From NCBI GenBank assembly GCA_026545765.1, contig CM048844.1:72091035-72155034 (forward strand): a DNA stretch of 64,000 nt. The letters run 5' to 3'. The position numbers and the translations under genes were made by a program. Shown here in pieces: positions 1-10,960 of this stretch. How positions within the stretch are numbered: the stretch's first letter is position 1; each line of letters opens with the position of its first letter. The notes beneath the pieces are model-generated. The model saw only the letters and a program-made list of their open reading frames with translations, was not told the origin of the DNA and ran no database searches. Origin of the DNA: Plantago major (Eukaryota > Streptophyta > Magnoliopsida > Lamiales > Plantaginaceae).

Positions 1-981
1 GAAGTTGCGATGTCGAAGCCAAACCACGGTTGATTTCGAAGCTGGACGATCATGGCAGCTCAGCATCGATTGGCAGATTCACAGGAAAAAATGATGAAAA
101 ATCAAAGGCGAGTGGAGGATATGCTAAAAAAATTACTCGATGCAAGTGCGATCAATCAGTCAAAACCTGGTGTTCATGTTACTCAGTAAAATTCAGCACC
201 GCATCAAGGTAATTGTTCTCAACGAGCTATTGAACAGTGGCGTGCACCACAAGTTGATTTTCCTAAGTTTAATGGAGATAATCCCAGAGTTTGGTTACGA
301 AAATGCCGAAAATACTTTATGATTAATCCGATGAATGACTATGAAAGAGTTGTGTTAGCTGGTATGCATATGGATGGTAGTGCAGAACATTGGTATTTGG
401 ATAATGTAGAGAGTAAGGAGGTGATGGGATGGGAACGATTTATGATGCTATTGTTGAATCGTTTTACATCTGTTAAGGGGGATGGTTATATTGGAGAATT
501 CAATAAACTCAAGCAAACTGCAATTGTAGATGAATATGTGTATAAATTTGAGGAGTTGAAGTCATTAATGTCGGTTTATAATCGATCATTAGATGAGACT
601 TACTTCATCAACAGTTTTCTGAGTGGATTGAGGAATGAGGTGAAATATATGGTTGAAATGTTGTTCCCTACAACTCTAGATCAAGCAGTAATGATGGCTA
701 GAAAACAGGAAGTTCTGTTGGAATCTGTGAATAAGGGGAAGAGTATGAGCAAATCAGTGGTGGTTCCACATAAACCTGGTAAATTTACTGGTGAATGGGT
801 GAAGGGCAATAGTAGTACTGATAAGGGCACTACTGTGAGGAGATTGTCTAAAGAGGAGTTGGATGATAGGAAGAAGAAGGGACTATGTTTCAACTGTGAT
901 GAACCATACACTTATGGTCATCAATGCAAAAAATTGTTTGTTATAGTCTTGGATGAGCATGACGAGCCTATATCATTGTGA
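1..981 (+). pseudogene. Ty3/gypsy gag, 5' partial, broken
   Basis: Nucleocapsid/capsid part of a Ty3/gypsy retrotransposon; the 5' LTR and gag start lie outside the window. Frame 1 is open except for a TGA at about 31 and a TAA at about 187. The retrotransposon-gag domain (RVWLRKCRKYF, then AEHWYLDN and a WERFMMLLLNRF block) covers roughly 280-700. A single plant-gypsy-type zinc knuckle (CFNCDEPYTYGHQC) lies near 885-930. A TGA at 979 separates it from the protease, but the same frame continues, so gag and pol were probably one polyprotein. The family assignment is secure; the element is not functional. Confidence 0.9.
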
Positions 982-1195
982 TCTGAGACTTCTGAAATAG
1001 GAGAGGAGATGCCAGTGATCTCTCTTCATGCTGTGGGAGGTCAAGCACCACCTGAGACTATTAAAGTAATGGGAAAAGTGAAAAACAACATCATTACTAT
1101 ATTAGTAGACTCAGGGAGTACCCATAGCTTCTTGGATGAAGCAGCTGTAGAAGAATGAATTGTAATGTGGAGCTGATTAATTCAAATGTGATCAC
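982..1195 (+). pseudogene. Ty3/gypsy aspartic protease, N-terminal half
   Basis: Continues the gag frame. The catalytic aspartate sits in LVDSGSTHSF (about 1107-1137), the DSG variant usual in plant gypsy proteases. The frame meets a TGA at 1156-1158, after which the protease sequence continues in a shifted frame up to 1195. There it is cut by a nested LTR element; the other half resumes after 9226. The sequence ATCAC just before the cut and ATCAT just after the insertion form an imperfect 5-bp target duplication. Confidence 0.85.
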
Positions 1196-2143
1196 TGTCG
1201 AGGGCAAGGTCCCACGAACACTTAAATGAATCTCCCTTGCTTTCCTTCACGCTAAGTACCAAGACCACCTTTGAGTAAGAACCACCTTGCTGTAAGAACC
1301 AAAGAGTAAGAGCCTGTAAGAACCGTCGTGCTGATAAGAGGCGATGCGTAAGGACCTGCACAAGTAGTTGAGAGGGGGGGTTAGGACAGTAGACCCGGTT
1401 TGCTAAATGTCAAACCGGTCTGAGACTTTACTCAAGAGAGACTGAAGATCTATAAGGTTCCACGAACACTTAAATGAATCTCCCTTGCTTTCCTTCACGC
1501 TAAGTACCAAGACCACCTTTGAGTACGAACCACCTTACTTGTAAGAACCTAAGAGTTAGATCCCGTAAGAACCGTCGTGCTGATAAGAGGCGATGCGTAA
1601 GGACCTGCTCAAGTAGCTTAGGGGGGGTTAGGACCGTAGACCCGGTTTGCTAAGTATCAAACCGGTCTGAGACTTTACTCAAGAGAGACTGAATATCTAC
1701 TTTGTATAATAGTCGCGAAGGTAAGAGTCCCTGAAGAAGGCTTGACTTACTTTGCATTATGAGGATATGTCCATATTTATAGGTTTCCCTTGAGAAAGGG
1801 AGGACTCACATGATCGCGCCAAGTGTAAGGCTCAGATTGCGCCAACAATGCTCTATTAGGCCCATGGCCCAATGTCTTGAAAGGCCTATGGCCCAATGGG
1901 TTGGTTGGGTTAGGACGTCCCGCTTAGGACTATAGTCCGTGACAGAGTGGTTCGGACGTCCCGCTTACGAATGTAGTCCGATAGGGCAGTTAGGACGTCC
2001 CGCTTAGGACTGTAGTCCGTGACAGAGCGGTTCGAACGTCCCGCTTAAGACTGTAGTCCGATAGAGCGGTTAGGACGTCCTGCTTAGGACTGTAGTCCGT
2101 TACAGAGCGGTTAGGACGTCATTGACATATTTCTGTATCAACA
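1196..2143 (-). repeat. LTR 1 (outer, 3' LTR in element orientation)
   Basis: About 950 bp. It contains a diverged internal duplication of about 250 bp (the CACGAACACTTAAATG block occurs near 1210 and 1458). A minus-strand TATA box (CCTATAAATATGG) lies near 1771-1783, and tandem GACGTC repeats lie upstream of it in element orientation. Confidence 0.85.
1908..2120 (-). repeat. U3 tandem repeat with GACGTC and GGACTATAGTCC palindromes (LTR 1)
   Basis: About five units of roughly 41 bp, each with GGACGTCC or a variant followed by a palindrome such as GGACTATAGTCC. They lie about 130 bp upstream of the element's TATA box. GACGTC is the core of plant bZIP C-box sites; a role as a transcription-factor binding array is inference. 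Confidence 0.75.
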
Positions 2144-2530
2144 TATGTCCCCCTAGTTTCCAAGTATCTTTGTAGAAGATAGTTGGGGAACTATAGTGTC
2201 CGGGGAGCTTAGGACGCCTTTAACATATTTCTGTATCAACATATGTCCCCCTAGTTTCCAAGTATCTTAGTATAAGATAGTTGAGGAACTATAGTGTCCG
2301 GAGAGCTTAGAATGCCTTAAACGCCTTGGACATATTTCTGTATCAACATATGTCCCCCTAGTTTCCAAGTAACTTAGTAGAAGATAGTTGATGAACAATA
2401 GTGTCCGGAGAGCTTAGAATGCCTTTGACGCCTTGGACATATTTCTGTATCAAAATATGTCCCCCCTAGTTTCCAAGTATCTTAGTAGAAGATAGTTGCG
2501 GAACTATAGTGTCTGGGGAGCTTCTTTGTG
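2121..2530 (-). repeat. Tandem repeat spanning LTR edge and polypurine tract (4 copies)
   Basis: A unit of about 105 bp containing CATATTTCTGTATCAACA, then TATGTCCCCCTAG, then GTTTCCAAGTATCTTAG occurs four times. Each copy repeats the last LTR bases plus the adjacent purine tract (read on the minus strand). The equivalent place next to LTR 2 has three copies. Confidence 0.8.
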
Positions 2531-4094
2531 CGATCGATCTTGTGAGCTTTGAAAATTTTCCTTATCCGTGTCCTCTCGTCTTTCCGCTATCCCCCCCCCC
2601 CCCCCCCCCGGACTGAAGGAAAAGAGGTATTTATAAGCGAGATAAGGGTCAAACATGGAGGCTTAGGATCAGGGTAAAATTTGTCGCTCGAATGTCGGAT
2701 CCGAGGAGTCAAGTCCGGGTAGATTTTGTCACTCGGATGTCGGATCCGGACTTCGAAAAAGTATAAAATTTATAACTTCTTCCCGTTGCCACACTCCTTA
2801 TAGAGAATAATTTCTTAGAGTTCCAAGGTGAAGTAACTTGGATCCGAATATTGTCTTTGCTGCAGTCTGAAGGTTGTTGTTTGTTCCGTGACGGAGCGGT
2901 CCGTAATATTGAAGAAAGTTGCACTTATTTTAATTAAAATAAGAGAACTTGATGCAGAGCACTGTTTAGTGGGGAACAATAATTTATTGTCCCGTAGTGA
3001 GAGTAGTGAGAGATAAAGAGGACAATAGCTCATTTATCTCTTTCTTCTTCCTCTCGTGCTCTCCTTTAGTCCACCGGCCACCATTTTTTGTTTCTTTTAC
3101 ATCAACCTCAATCTTACTCCGGATCCACTTCTCAAATCCCTCTTCAATGAATCAACCGAGTGCTCGGAGCTCTACGGGGACACCAAGTCGGAGTTTGTGC
3201 TGTTCGGAGCCGCTCTTAGTTCCGAAGCGTGTCGGACACGCTTGGTGTGATGCTCTGATTCGCGAGTGGGTGTCTGATTGCGGATCCAAGCACGCTTGCT
3301 GTCCGGATCGAGTCTAAGCCTCACGCTGTCCGGATATTGGTTTCTGCTCCGTTTTACTTCACGGAATGCTTGGTTCGTCGGAGAGAGAGGTGGGAGCCGA
3401 AAGTCGAGGTCAGAGCAGAGGTGAGAGGCAGAGAAGGAGACATTCTTTCAGCAATTTAACTCCGGTCCGGATCTGTTTAGTCCGAAGTTATAGTTCTGTT
3501 GCATCTTGTCTCGCATTTTGCCATTTGCTATGTTGGTCCGAAGGTTCTAGCTTTGTTATAGTCCGGATCCGGATCTACTGCAACATTCCGTTCGAGCTCT
3601 TGGTCTTGGATCTATACCAGTCCGAAGTTCAGCTTTGATCCGAGCTTTGCTGCTTCGGATCTTGTGGCGAGGTTTTTTTTTTTTTTTTTTTTTTTTGGCG
3701 TGACTTTAGCCCGGCGTGGATTTGCCTTCTCAATCCGGATTTGATGCTAGGCTTTGTTCTGGTGTGCACCTCCTTGCTCAAGCTTACTGTGTCGTTCCGA
3801 ATTTAGTTAACTATTTTGCCCCAAAGATAACTTTTTGTTCAACACATGTAATTTTCAAGAGTGTTGATGTTGTTGTATTATCCTTTGGATATGTGTAGAA
3901 CTCAACGTGATGCTTCAATTCCGTCTTTACTTCATACAAAAAGAGTGAAGCTGTCCGAAGCTTGTTTGTTAATGTCTTCTTCTTGTCTATCTTTGTAGCT
4001 CCTGCAAACTTTGAGTAAGGTCCCACGAACACTTAAATGTCTATCTTTGTCTTCTTCTTGTCTATCTTTGTAGCCCCCACAGACGGCGCCAAAA
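2144..4094 (-). other. Internal region A of the non-autonomous LTR element
   Basis: Non-coding, with no gag or pol motif in any frame. It is rich in TCCGGAT/CCGAAG words and carries a C-run near 2590 and a T-run near 3670. Internal region B (5090-6966) is a close copy. Short ORFs here are not conserved in frame between the two copies beyond what sequence similarity gives, so none is called. Confidence 0.75.
4075..4094 (-). other. Primer-binding-like region next to LTR 2
   Basis: The minus strand reads TTGGCGCCGTCTGTGGGG directly inside the LTR end, matching the primer-binding region of plant Tat/Athila-like gypsy elements. It fixes the element orientation. Confidence 0.65.
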
Positions 4095-5089
4095 TGTCAA
4101 GGGCAAGGTCCCACGAACACTTAAATGAATCTCCCTTGCTTTCCTTCACGCTAAGTACCAAGACTACCTTTGAGTAAGAACCACCTTGCTTGTAAGAACC
4201 AAAGAGTAAGAGCCCGTAAGAACCGTCGTGCTGATAAGAGGCGATGCGTAAGGACCTGCACAAGTAGCTTAGAGGGGGGTTAGGACCGTAGACACGGTTT
4301 GCTAAGTGTCAAACCGGTCTGAGACTTTACTCAAGAGAGACTGAAGATCTAAAAGGTCCCACGAACACTTAAATGAATCTCCCTTGCTTTCCTTCACGCT
4401 AAGTACCAAGACCACCATTGAGTAAGAACCACCTTGCTTGTAAGAACCAAAGAGTAAGAGCCCGTAAGAACCGTCGTGCTGATAAGAGGCGATTCGTAAG
4501 GACTTGCACAAGTAGCTTAGAGGGGGGGGGGGGGTTAGGACCGTAGACCTGGTTTGCTAAGTGTCAAACTCGTCTGAGTCTTTACTCAAGAGAGATTGAA
4601 TATCTACTCTGTATAATAGTCGGGAAGGTAAGAGTCCCTGAAGAAGGCTTGACTTACTTTGCATTATGAGGATATGTCCATATTTATAGGTTTCCCTTAA
4701 GAAAGGGAGGACTCACATGATCGCGCCAAGTGTAAGGCTCAGATTGCGCCAACAATGCTCTATTAGGCCCATGGCCCAATGTCTTAATAGGCCTATGGCC
4801 CAATGGGTTGATTGGGTTAGGACGTTCCGCTTAGGACTATAGTCCGATAGAGCGGTTAGGAAGTCCCGCTTAGGACTATAGTCCGTGACAGAGCGGTTAG
4901 GACGTCCCGCTTACGACTGTAGTCTGATAGGGCGGTTAGGACGTCCCGCTTACGACTGTAGTCCATGACAGAGCGGTTAGGACGTCCCGCTTAGGACTGT
5001 AGTTCGATAGAGCGATTAAGACGTCCTGCTTAGGACTGTAGTCCATGACAGAGCGGTTTGGACGTCATGGACATATTTCTGTATCAACA
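4095..5089 (-). repeat. LTR 2 (middle)
   Basis: About 995 bp, with the same internal duplication and TATA box (near 4678-4690) as LTR 1. The GACGTC repeat block (about 4815-5068) has about seven units, so it differs in copy number from the outer LTRs. Confidence 0.85.
4815..5068 (-). repeat. U3 tandem GACGTC repeats (LTR 2)
   Basis: About seven units of 40-41 bp, some with mutated cores (GACGTT, GAAGTC), arranged as in LTR 1 with the GGACTATAGTCC-type palindrome between cores. Confidence 0.7.
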
Positions 5090-5370
5090 TATGTCCCCCT
5101 AGTTTCCAAGTATCTTAGTAGAAGATAGTTGAGGAACTATAGTGTCCAGAGAGCTTAGAATGCCTTTAACGCCTTGGACATATTTCTGTATCAACATATG
5201 TCCCCCTAGTTTCCAAGTATCTTAGTAGAAGATAGTTGAGGAACTACAGTGTCCGGAGAGCTTAGAATGCCTTTGATGCCTTGGACATATTTATGTATCA
5301 ACATATGTCCCCCTAGTTTCCAAGTATCTTAGTAGAAGATAGTTGTGGAACTATAGTGTCTGGGGAGCTT
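5067..5370 (-). repeat. Tandem LTR-edge/polypurine-tract repeat (3 copies)
   Basis: Three copies of the roughly 105-bp unit seen at 2121-2530. The purine tract closest to LTR 2 is at 5090-5107. Confidence 0.75.
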
Positions 5371-6966
5371 CTTTGTGCGATCGATCTTGTGAGCTTTGAA
5401 AATTTACCTTATCCGTGTCCACTCATCTTTCCCCTATATCCCCCCCCCCCCCCCCCCCCTTTCTCACAGTCTGAGACGAGATGTCTCGAACTGTAGGAAA
5501 AGAGGTATTTATCAGCGAGATAAGGGTCAAACTTGGAGGCTTAGGATCAGGGTAAAATTTGTCGCTCGAATGTCGGATCCGAGGAGTCAAGTCCGGGTAG
5601 ATTTTGTCACTCGGATGTCGGATCCGGACTTCGAAAAAGTATAAAATTTATAACTTCTTCCCGTTGCCACACTCCTTATAGAGAATAATTTCTTAGAGTT
5701 CCAAGGTGAAGTAACTTGGATCCGAATATTGTCTTTGCAGCAGTCCGAAGGTTGTTGTTCGTTCCGTGATGGAGCGGTCCGTAAAATTGAAGAAAGTTGC
5801 ACTTATTTTAGTTAAAATATGAGAACATGATGCAGAGCACTGTTTAGTGGGGAACAATAATTTATTGTCCCGTAGTGAGAGTAGTGAGAGATAAAGAGGA
5901 CAATAGCTCATTTATCTCTTTCTTCTTCCTCTCGTGCTCTCCTTTAGTCCACCGGCAACCATTTTTTGTTTCTTTTACATCATCCTCAATCTTACTCCGG
6001 ATCCACTTCTCAAATCCCTCTTCAATGAATTAAACGAGTGCTCGGAGCTCTACGGGGACACCAAGTCGGAGCTTGTGCTGTTCGGAGCTGCTCTTACTTC
6101 GGAAGCGTGTCAGACACGCTTGGTGTGATGCTCTGATTCGCAAGTGGGTGTCTGATTGCGGATCCAAGCACGCTTGCTGTCCGGATCGAGTCTCAGCATC
6201 ACGCTGTCCGGATATTGGTTTCTGCTCCGTTTTACTTCACGGAATGCTTGGTTCGTCGCAGAGAGAGGTGGGAGCCGAAAGTCGAGGTCGGAGTAGAGGT
6301 GAGAGGCAGAGATGGAGACATGCTTTCAGCAATTTAACTCCGGTCCGGATCTGTTCAGTCCGAAGCTATAGTTCTGTTGCTTCTTGTCTCGCGTTTTTCC
6401 ATTTGCGATGTTAGTCCGAAGGTTCTAGCTTTGTTATAGTCTGGATCCGGATCTACTGCTACAGTTCCGTTCGAGCTCATGGTTTTGGATCTGCACCAGT
6501 CCGAAGTTCAGCTTTGATCCGAGCTTTGCTGCTTCGGATCTTGTGGCGAGGGTTTTTTTTTTTTTTTTGGCGTGACTTTGGTCCGGCGTGGATTTGCCTT
6601 CTCAATCTGTATTTGATGCTAGGCTTTGTTCTGGTGTGCGCCTCCTTGCTCAAGCTTACTGTGTCGTTCCGAATTTAGTTAACTATTTTGCTCCAAAGAT
6701 AACTTTTTGTTCAACACAAGTAATTTTCAAGAGTGTTGATGTTGTTGTATTGTCCTTTGGATATGTGTAGAACTCAACGTGATGCTTCAATTCTGTCTTT
6801 ACTTCATGCAAAAAGAGTGAAGCTGTCTGAAGCTTGTTTGTTAATGTCTTCTTCTTGTCTATCTTTGTAGCTCCTGCAAACTTTGAGTAAGGTCCCACGA
6901 ACACTTAAGTGTCTATCTTTGTCTTCTTCTTGTCTATCTTTGTAGCTCCCACAGACGGCGCCAAAA
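5090..6966 (-). other. Internal region B of the non-autonomous LTR element
   Basis: Non-coding near-copy of internal region A, differing by scattered substitutions, homopolymer length and one fewer tandem unit. A primer-binding-like motif (TTGGCGCCGTCTGTGGGA on the minus strand) ends it at 6947-6966. Confidence 0.75.
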
Positions 6967-9226
6967 TGTCGAGGGCAAGGTCCCACGAACACTTAAATGA
7001 ATCTCCCTTGCTTTCCTTCACGCTAAGTACCAAGACCACCTTTGAGTAAGAACCACCTTGCTTGTAAGAACCAAAGAGTAAGAGCCCGTAAGAACCGTCG
7101 TGCTGATAGGAGGCGATGTGTAAGGACCTGCACAAGTAGCTTGGGGGGGGGGGGGTTAGGACCGTAGACCCGGTTTGCTAAGTGTCAAACCGGTCTGAGA
7201 CTTTACTCAAGAGAGATTGAAGATCTACAAGGTCCCACGAACACTTAAATGAATCTCCCTTGCTTTCCTTCACGCTAAGTACCAAGACCACCTTTGAGTA
7301 AGAACCACCTTACTTGTAAGTGTCACGCCCCAAAACCAATATACCTTGGCGCGACCGGCCGTCTATCGTGAGATGGGCTCACGCCAAGACGAAGCCTCAA
7401 TTTAATTATAAAACAGTTTGAAAAGGTAATTCAGAGCATCTAAAACACAAATACAATTCTAGAAATCACAGCTTAAGCTATAAAACCTTCAATTGACACC
7501 ACTAGCTGCTCTAACCCGACTTGCCTCTACTAGCAACCTCCACGAGACCAGAACCACTCAAACTACTGGAAAAAAAAAGGTGTAAGGGTGAATCTCCTAG
7601 CACTTTTACCGGATCAAGCAGAGCAGTAAAACATACTTATATATACACACCATAGCATAACACATAGCCAGAAAATAGTTTCATGGAGTGTTTATAACAG
7701 AACAGTATTATCAGTACGTTTAGCTCAACAGAAATCACACTATGGCCACTAGTATAAGTCCGGCACAGTAGGTCGCATGCAATGTAACATAACATAACGA
7801 AAGTTCCCGCTAAAGGAATACGCATGAAAGCAGACGTAATCACTGGCCAAAGACGGCCTGTAATTCAAAAGAAAGCTGAGCTCAAAAACATATTTTATCT
7901 CCATGTACAGAAACATTAATTTTCACACACATCACATGCATTACAAAAACATACTTTAGGGAATTCACATACTTGATCCTCTTTGAATATAATATTATAT
8001 CAAGTCCTATAACATGATATAATAATCATAATTTATTTGTCAATCGCAAAAATATAAACATACATTTTATATACGGAAAATAGGAGCAAAAGTGTCAGAA
8101 AATCCCCTTACCTGAAGGTTGACTTGAAACAAGCTTAACCTAGCTAATAGACCACAAAAGCTCTTTTAACATGCATCTCGAATCCTCCGAAACCACCACA
8201 ATAATGTAAGAAGCCAAATCAGATCTCAAAATTGTAAATAAATATGGACAAGGGGACAAAATATGGTGGGGTTGTGATGTCATGGTGATGTCACGGTAAT
8301 GATGAAGAATTGATGGATTGGTGATGCCTGATATAAGACCAAATAGTATGTGATCGGAAGGCTTGAACAAGTGTATATGCGTGATTTCATGCAAAATCAA
8401 ACAAAAATCGATTTAGCTTTAACTTGGAAGAACAGTGCAACTTTTTGAAACTCAGGACTTGTTCATAGAATTTGGGGAAAAGAATGCGGCAAGGGTTTGG
8501 GTTTCAGTAATCATATTAGTAGCTAAAATATATGGGCTTGGGCCACAAAAATCTGAAAATTGAGTTTGAAAAAAAATAATACGAGTCCCGGCCCACTATA
8601 AATTAAAATACAGATATAAACTCAATTAAAATAAAAGTACGGGTTCTTACAATAAGAACCAAAGAGTAAGAGCCCGTAAGAACCGTCGTGCTGATAAGAG
8701 GCGATGCGTAAGGACCTGCACAAGTAGCTTGGGGGGGGGGGGGGGGGTTAGGACCGTAGACCCGGTTTGCTAAGTGTCAAACCGGTCTGAAACTTTACTC
8801 AAGAGAGACTGAATATCTACTTTGTATAATAGTCGGGAAGGTAAGAGTCCGTGAAGAAGGCTTGACTTACTTTGCATTATGAGGATATGTCCATATTTAT
8901 AGATTTCCCTTGAGAAAGTGAGGACTCACATGATCGCGCCAAGTGTAAGGCTCAGATTGCGCCAACAATGCTCTATTAGGCCCATGGACCAATGTCTTGA
9001 TAGGCCTATGGCCCAATGGGTTGGTTGGGTTAGGACGTCCCGCTTAGGACTATAGTCCGATAGAGCGGTTAGGACGTCCCGCTTAGGACTGTAGTCCAAT
9101 AGAGCGGTTAGACGGTTAGGACGTACCGCTTAGGACTATAGTCCGATAGAGTGGTTAGGACGTCCCGCTTACGACTGTAGTCCGATAGAGTGGTTAGGAC
9201 GCCATGGACATATTTCTGTATCAACA
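6967..9226 (-). repeat. LTR 3 (outer, 5' LTR), split by a solo LTR
   Basis: About 930 bp of LTR sequence once the 7321-8651 insertion is set aside. The TATA box is near 8890-8903. The GACGTC block at about 9027-9205 has about five units. It ends in GTATCAACA followed by ATCAT, the right target duplication. Confidence 0.85.
7321..8651 (-). mobile_element. Solo LTR (Tekay/Del-like gypsy) inside LTR 3
   Basis: Begins TGTCACGCCCC and ends GGGTTCTTACA. On the minus strand it therefore starts TGTAAGAACCCG and ends in GGGGCGTGACA, the usual ends of Tekay/Del chromovirus LTRs. It is flanked by GTAAG and ATAAG (5-bp duplication with one mismatch) and interrupts the TAAGAACCAAAGAG motif intact in the sister LTRs. 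No coding is seen, so it is a solo LTR of 1331 bp. Confidence 0.8.
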
Positions 9227-9742
9227 ATCATAGTAGCATGTGGGGGAAAATTGGAGTGTAATTCCAAGTGCACAGATTTTCAGTGGAAAATGGCTAATCA
9301 TACATTCAATGTAAGCATCAGACTCCTTCAATTAGGTGGTTATGACATGGTTTTAGGAGTGGATTTGATGAATAAGATGGGAATGGAGAGAATGTTGTTT
9401 GACTTTGTGAATCAGACTGTATCATTTGTGCATAATGGACAAGAAGTGTTGTTACAGGGCATAAATTCTGAAGCTGATGTTAAATTTATGTCTGGTAACA
9501 AGTTGCATAAAGTGCTAAATAAGGGAGCCAAATCTGTATTGGGGTGTTTCTTTGTGATGCAGGTGACTAACAAGGTTGTTTGTTATGAGCCTGAAGAATT
9601 ACAACCATTGTTACAGGAATATGCTCACTTGTTTGATAAGCCAAAATCACTTCCACCTAATAGATCTAGTGATCATGGAATTACTCTTTTGCCAGACACT
9701 AAGCCATTCAAGCCAAGGCCATACAGGTACCCTTATCTATAG
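9227..9742 (+). pseudogene. Ty3/gypsy protease C-terminal half and linker to RT
   Basis: Resumes the interrupted protease: a flap-side segment, then the GGYDMVLGVDLM block (about 9334-9369) that closes gypsy proteases. Then comes the linker ending in LLPDTKPFKPRPYRYPYL, the standard entry to RT. A TAG follows at 9740-9742 where family members usually have Gln. Confidence 0.88.
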
Positions 9743-10576
9743 AAAAAAGAGATAGAAAAGATTGTGCAAGAATTGTTGCAGAGTGGGTTTATTCAACCTA
9801 GCCACAGTCCATACTCTAGTCTTGTATTGCTAGTGAAAAAGAAAGATGGAAGTTGGAGGATGTGTGTTGATTACAGGAAATTAAACACATGCACAGTAAA
9901 AGATAGTTATCCTATTCCTCATTGATGACTTGCTTGATGAATTAGGAAAAGCTATTGTGTTTTCAAAGATAGATTTGAGAGCTGGTTACCACCAAATCAA
10001 GGTCAAATCAAGTGATATTGAGAAGACAACTTTTGTTGTTGATTCTGGCCTTTTATAAGTTTAAGGTGATGCCATTTGGGCTTACCAATGCCCCAACAAC
10101 ATTTCAATCTGATGAATGATATATTCAGGGAACACTTGAAGGTTTTTGTATTAGTGTTTTTTGATGACATTCTCATCTACAACACTGATATGAAATCACA
10201 CTTAGTGCACTTAACAAGGGTGTTTGAGCTACTGCAGAAGCATTCTTTATTTGCCAAGAAATCTAAATGTGCATTTGGGCAAGATGAGGTGGATTATTTG
10301 GGCCATATTATCAGTTCAAAAGGTGTAGCACCAGATCCAAAGAAGATACAAACTATATTGGATTGGCCAATTCCAACTACTTTAAAAGCTTCGAGGGGCT
10401 TCTTGGGTATGACTGGTTACTTCAGGAAATTCTCTCAACATTATGGTGTGAAAGAAAAACCACTAAACCAATTAACTAAAAAAGGGCAGTTTGTGAGGTC
10501 TGCAGCAGCTACTACTGCATTTGAGCAACTCAAGCAAGCTATGTGTAGTGCACCAATCTTACAGCTTCCTGATTTT
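9743..10576 (+). pseudogene. Ty3/gypsy reverse transcriptase, frameshifted
   Basis: Recognisable blocks in order: [53 protein letters not shown] and the catalytic FFDDILIY (about 10153-10179). At least two frameshifts (near 9920 and near 10050) break the first third. The rest reads through DPKKIQTILDWP and GMTGYFRKFS. All core motifs are visible across the frames, so the decay looks moderate. Confidence 0.9.
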
Positions 10577-10960
10577 GATATGGTGTTTGTGGTTGAGACT
10601 GATGCTTGTTATGAGGGGCTAGGAGCTGTTTTGCTTCAATGAGAGCATCCTATAGCATTTATAAGCAAAGCTCTGAGTAACAGACACTTAGGGTTGTCAG
10701 TCTATGAGAAAGAATTCTTAGCTATTGTGTTAGTAGTTGAGAAGTGGAGATCTTACTTGCTTCACAAACCATTTGTGATCAGAATTGATCAAAAAAGTCT
10801 TAAATTCCTGGTGGTTCAGAAGATTTCTACTCCTATTCAACATAAATATTTGACTAAGTTGTTGGGATTCAATTATATAATTGAATACAAACAAGGGGCT
10901 AGTAACATGGTTGCAGATGCATTGTCTAGAAGAGAGCATGACAGTGATAGTGCCATTCTT
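10577..10960 (+). pseudogene. Ty3/gypsy RNase H
   Basis: Asp in VVETDACYEGLGAVL, Glu in YEKEFLAIV, Asp in FVIRIDQKSLKFL and the final Asp in MVADALSRRE give the four acidic positions of the domain. A TGA at about 10640-10642 interrupts it after AVLLQ. Confidence 0.88.

Larger units (their letters stand above)
1196..9226 (-). mobile_element. Non-autonomous LTR element with three LTRs (LTR-int-LTR-int-LTR)
   Basis: Three long near-identical blocks start with TGTC(G/A)AGGGCAAGG and end with GTATCAACA, separated by two near-identical internal regions of about 1.9 kb. The outer ends are TG...CA and are flanked by ATCAC/ATCAT. Orientation is minus: next to the inner edge of LTR2 and LTR3 is TTGGCGCCGTCTGTGGGA on the minus strand, as in primer-binding regions of Tat/Athila-like plant elements, and a purine tract (ACTAGGGGGACATA) precedes TGTTGATACAG at the other LTR edge. 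No gag or pol was found, so it is LARD-like and would need proteins from a partner. The three-LTR form suggests unequal recombination between two copies or LTRs. Confidence 0.85.

Noticed and set aside
1908..2120. Regular palindromic repeats with spacers, superficially CRISPR-like
   Set aside because: A plant LTR U3 repeat: the 'spacers' are also repeated, and the same array occurs in all three LTRs.
2709..3638. Overlapping ORFs of 60-106 codons in the internal region of the non-autonomous element
   Set aside because: No domain, no codon structure, overlapping frames on both strands, and stops in the sister copy; best read as non-coding.
8729..8748. Long G-runs (also near 1373, 4520, 7142; C-runs near 2590, 5440, 54650) as G-quadruplex signals
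   Set aside because: Single homopolymer tracts that vary in length between sister LTRs; more likely slippage or sequencing-length error than structured signals.
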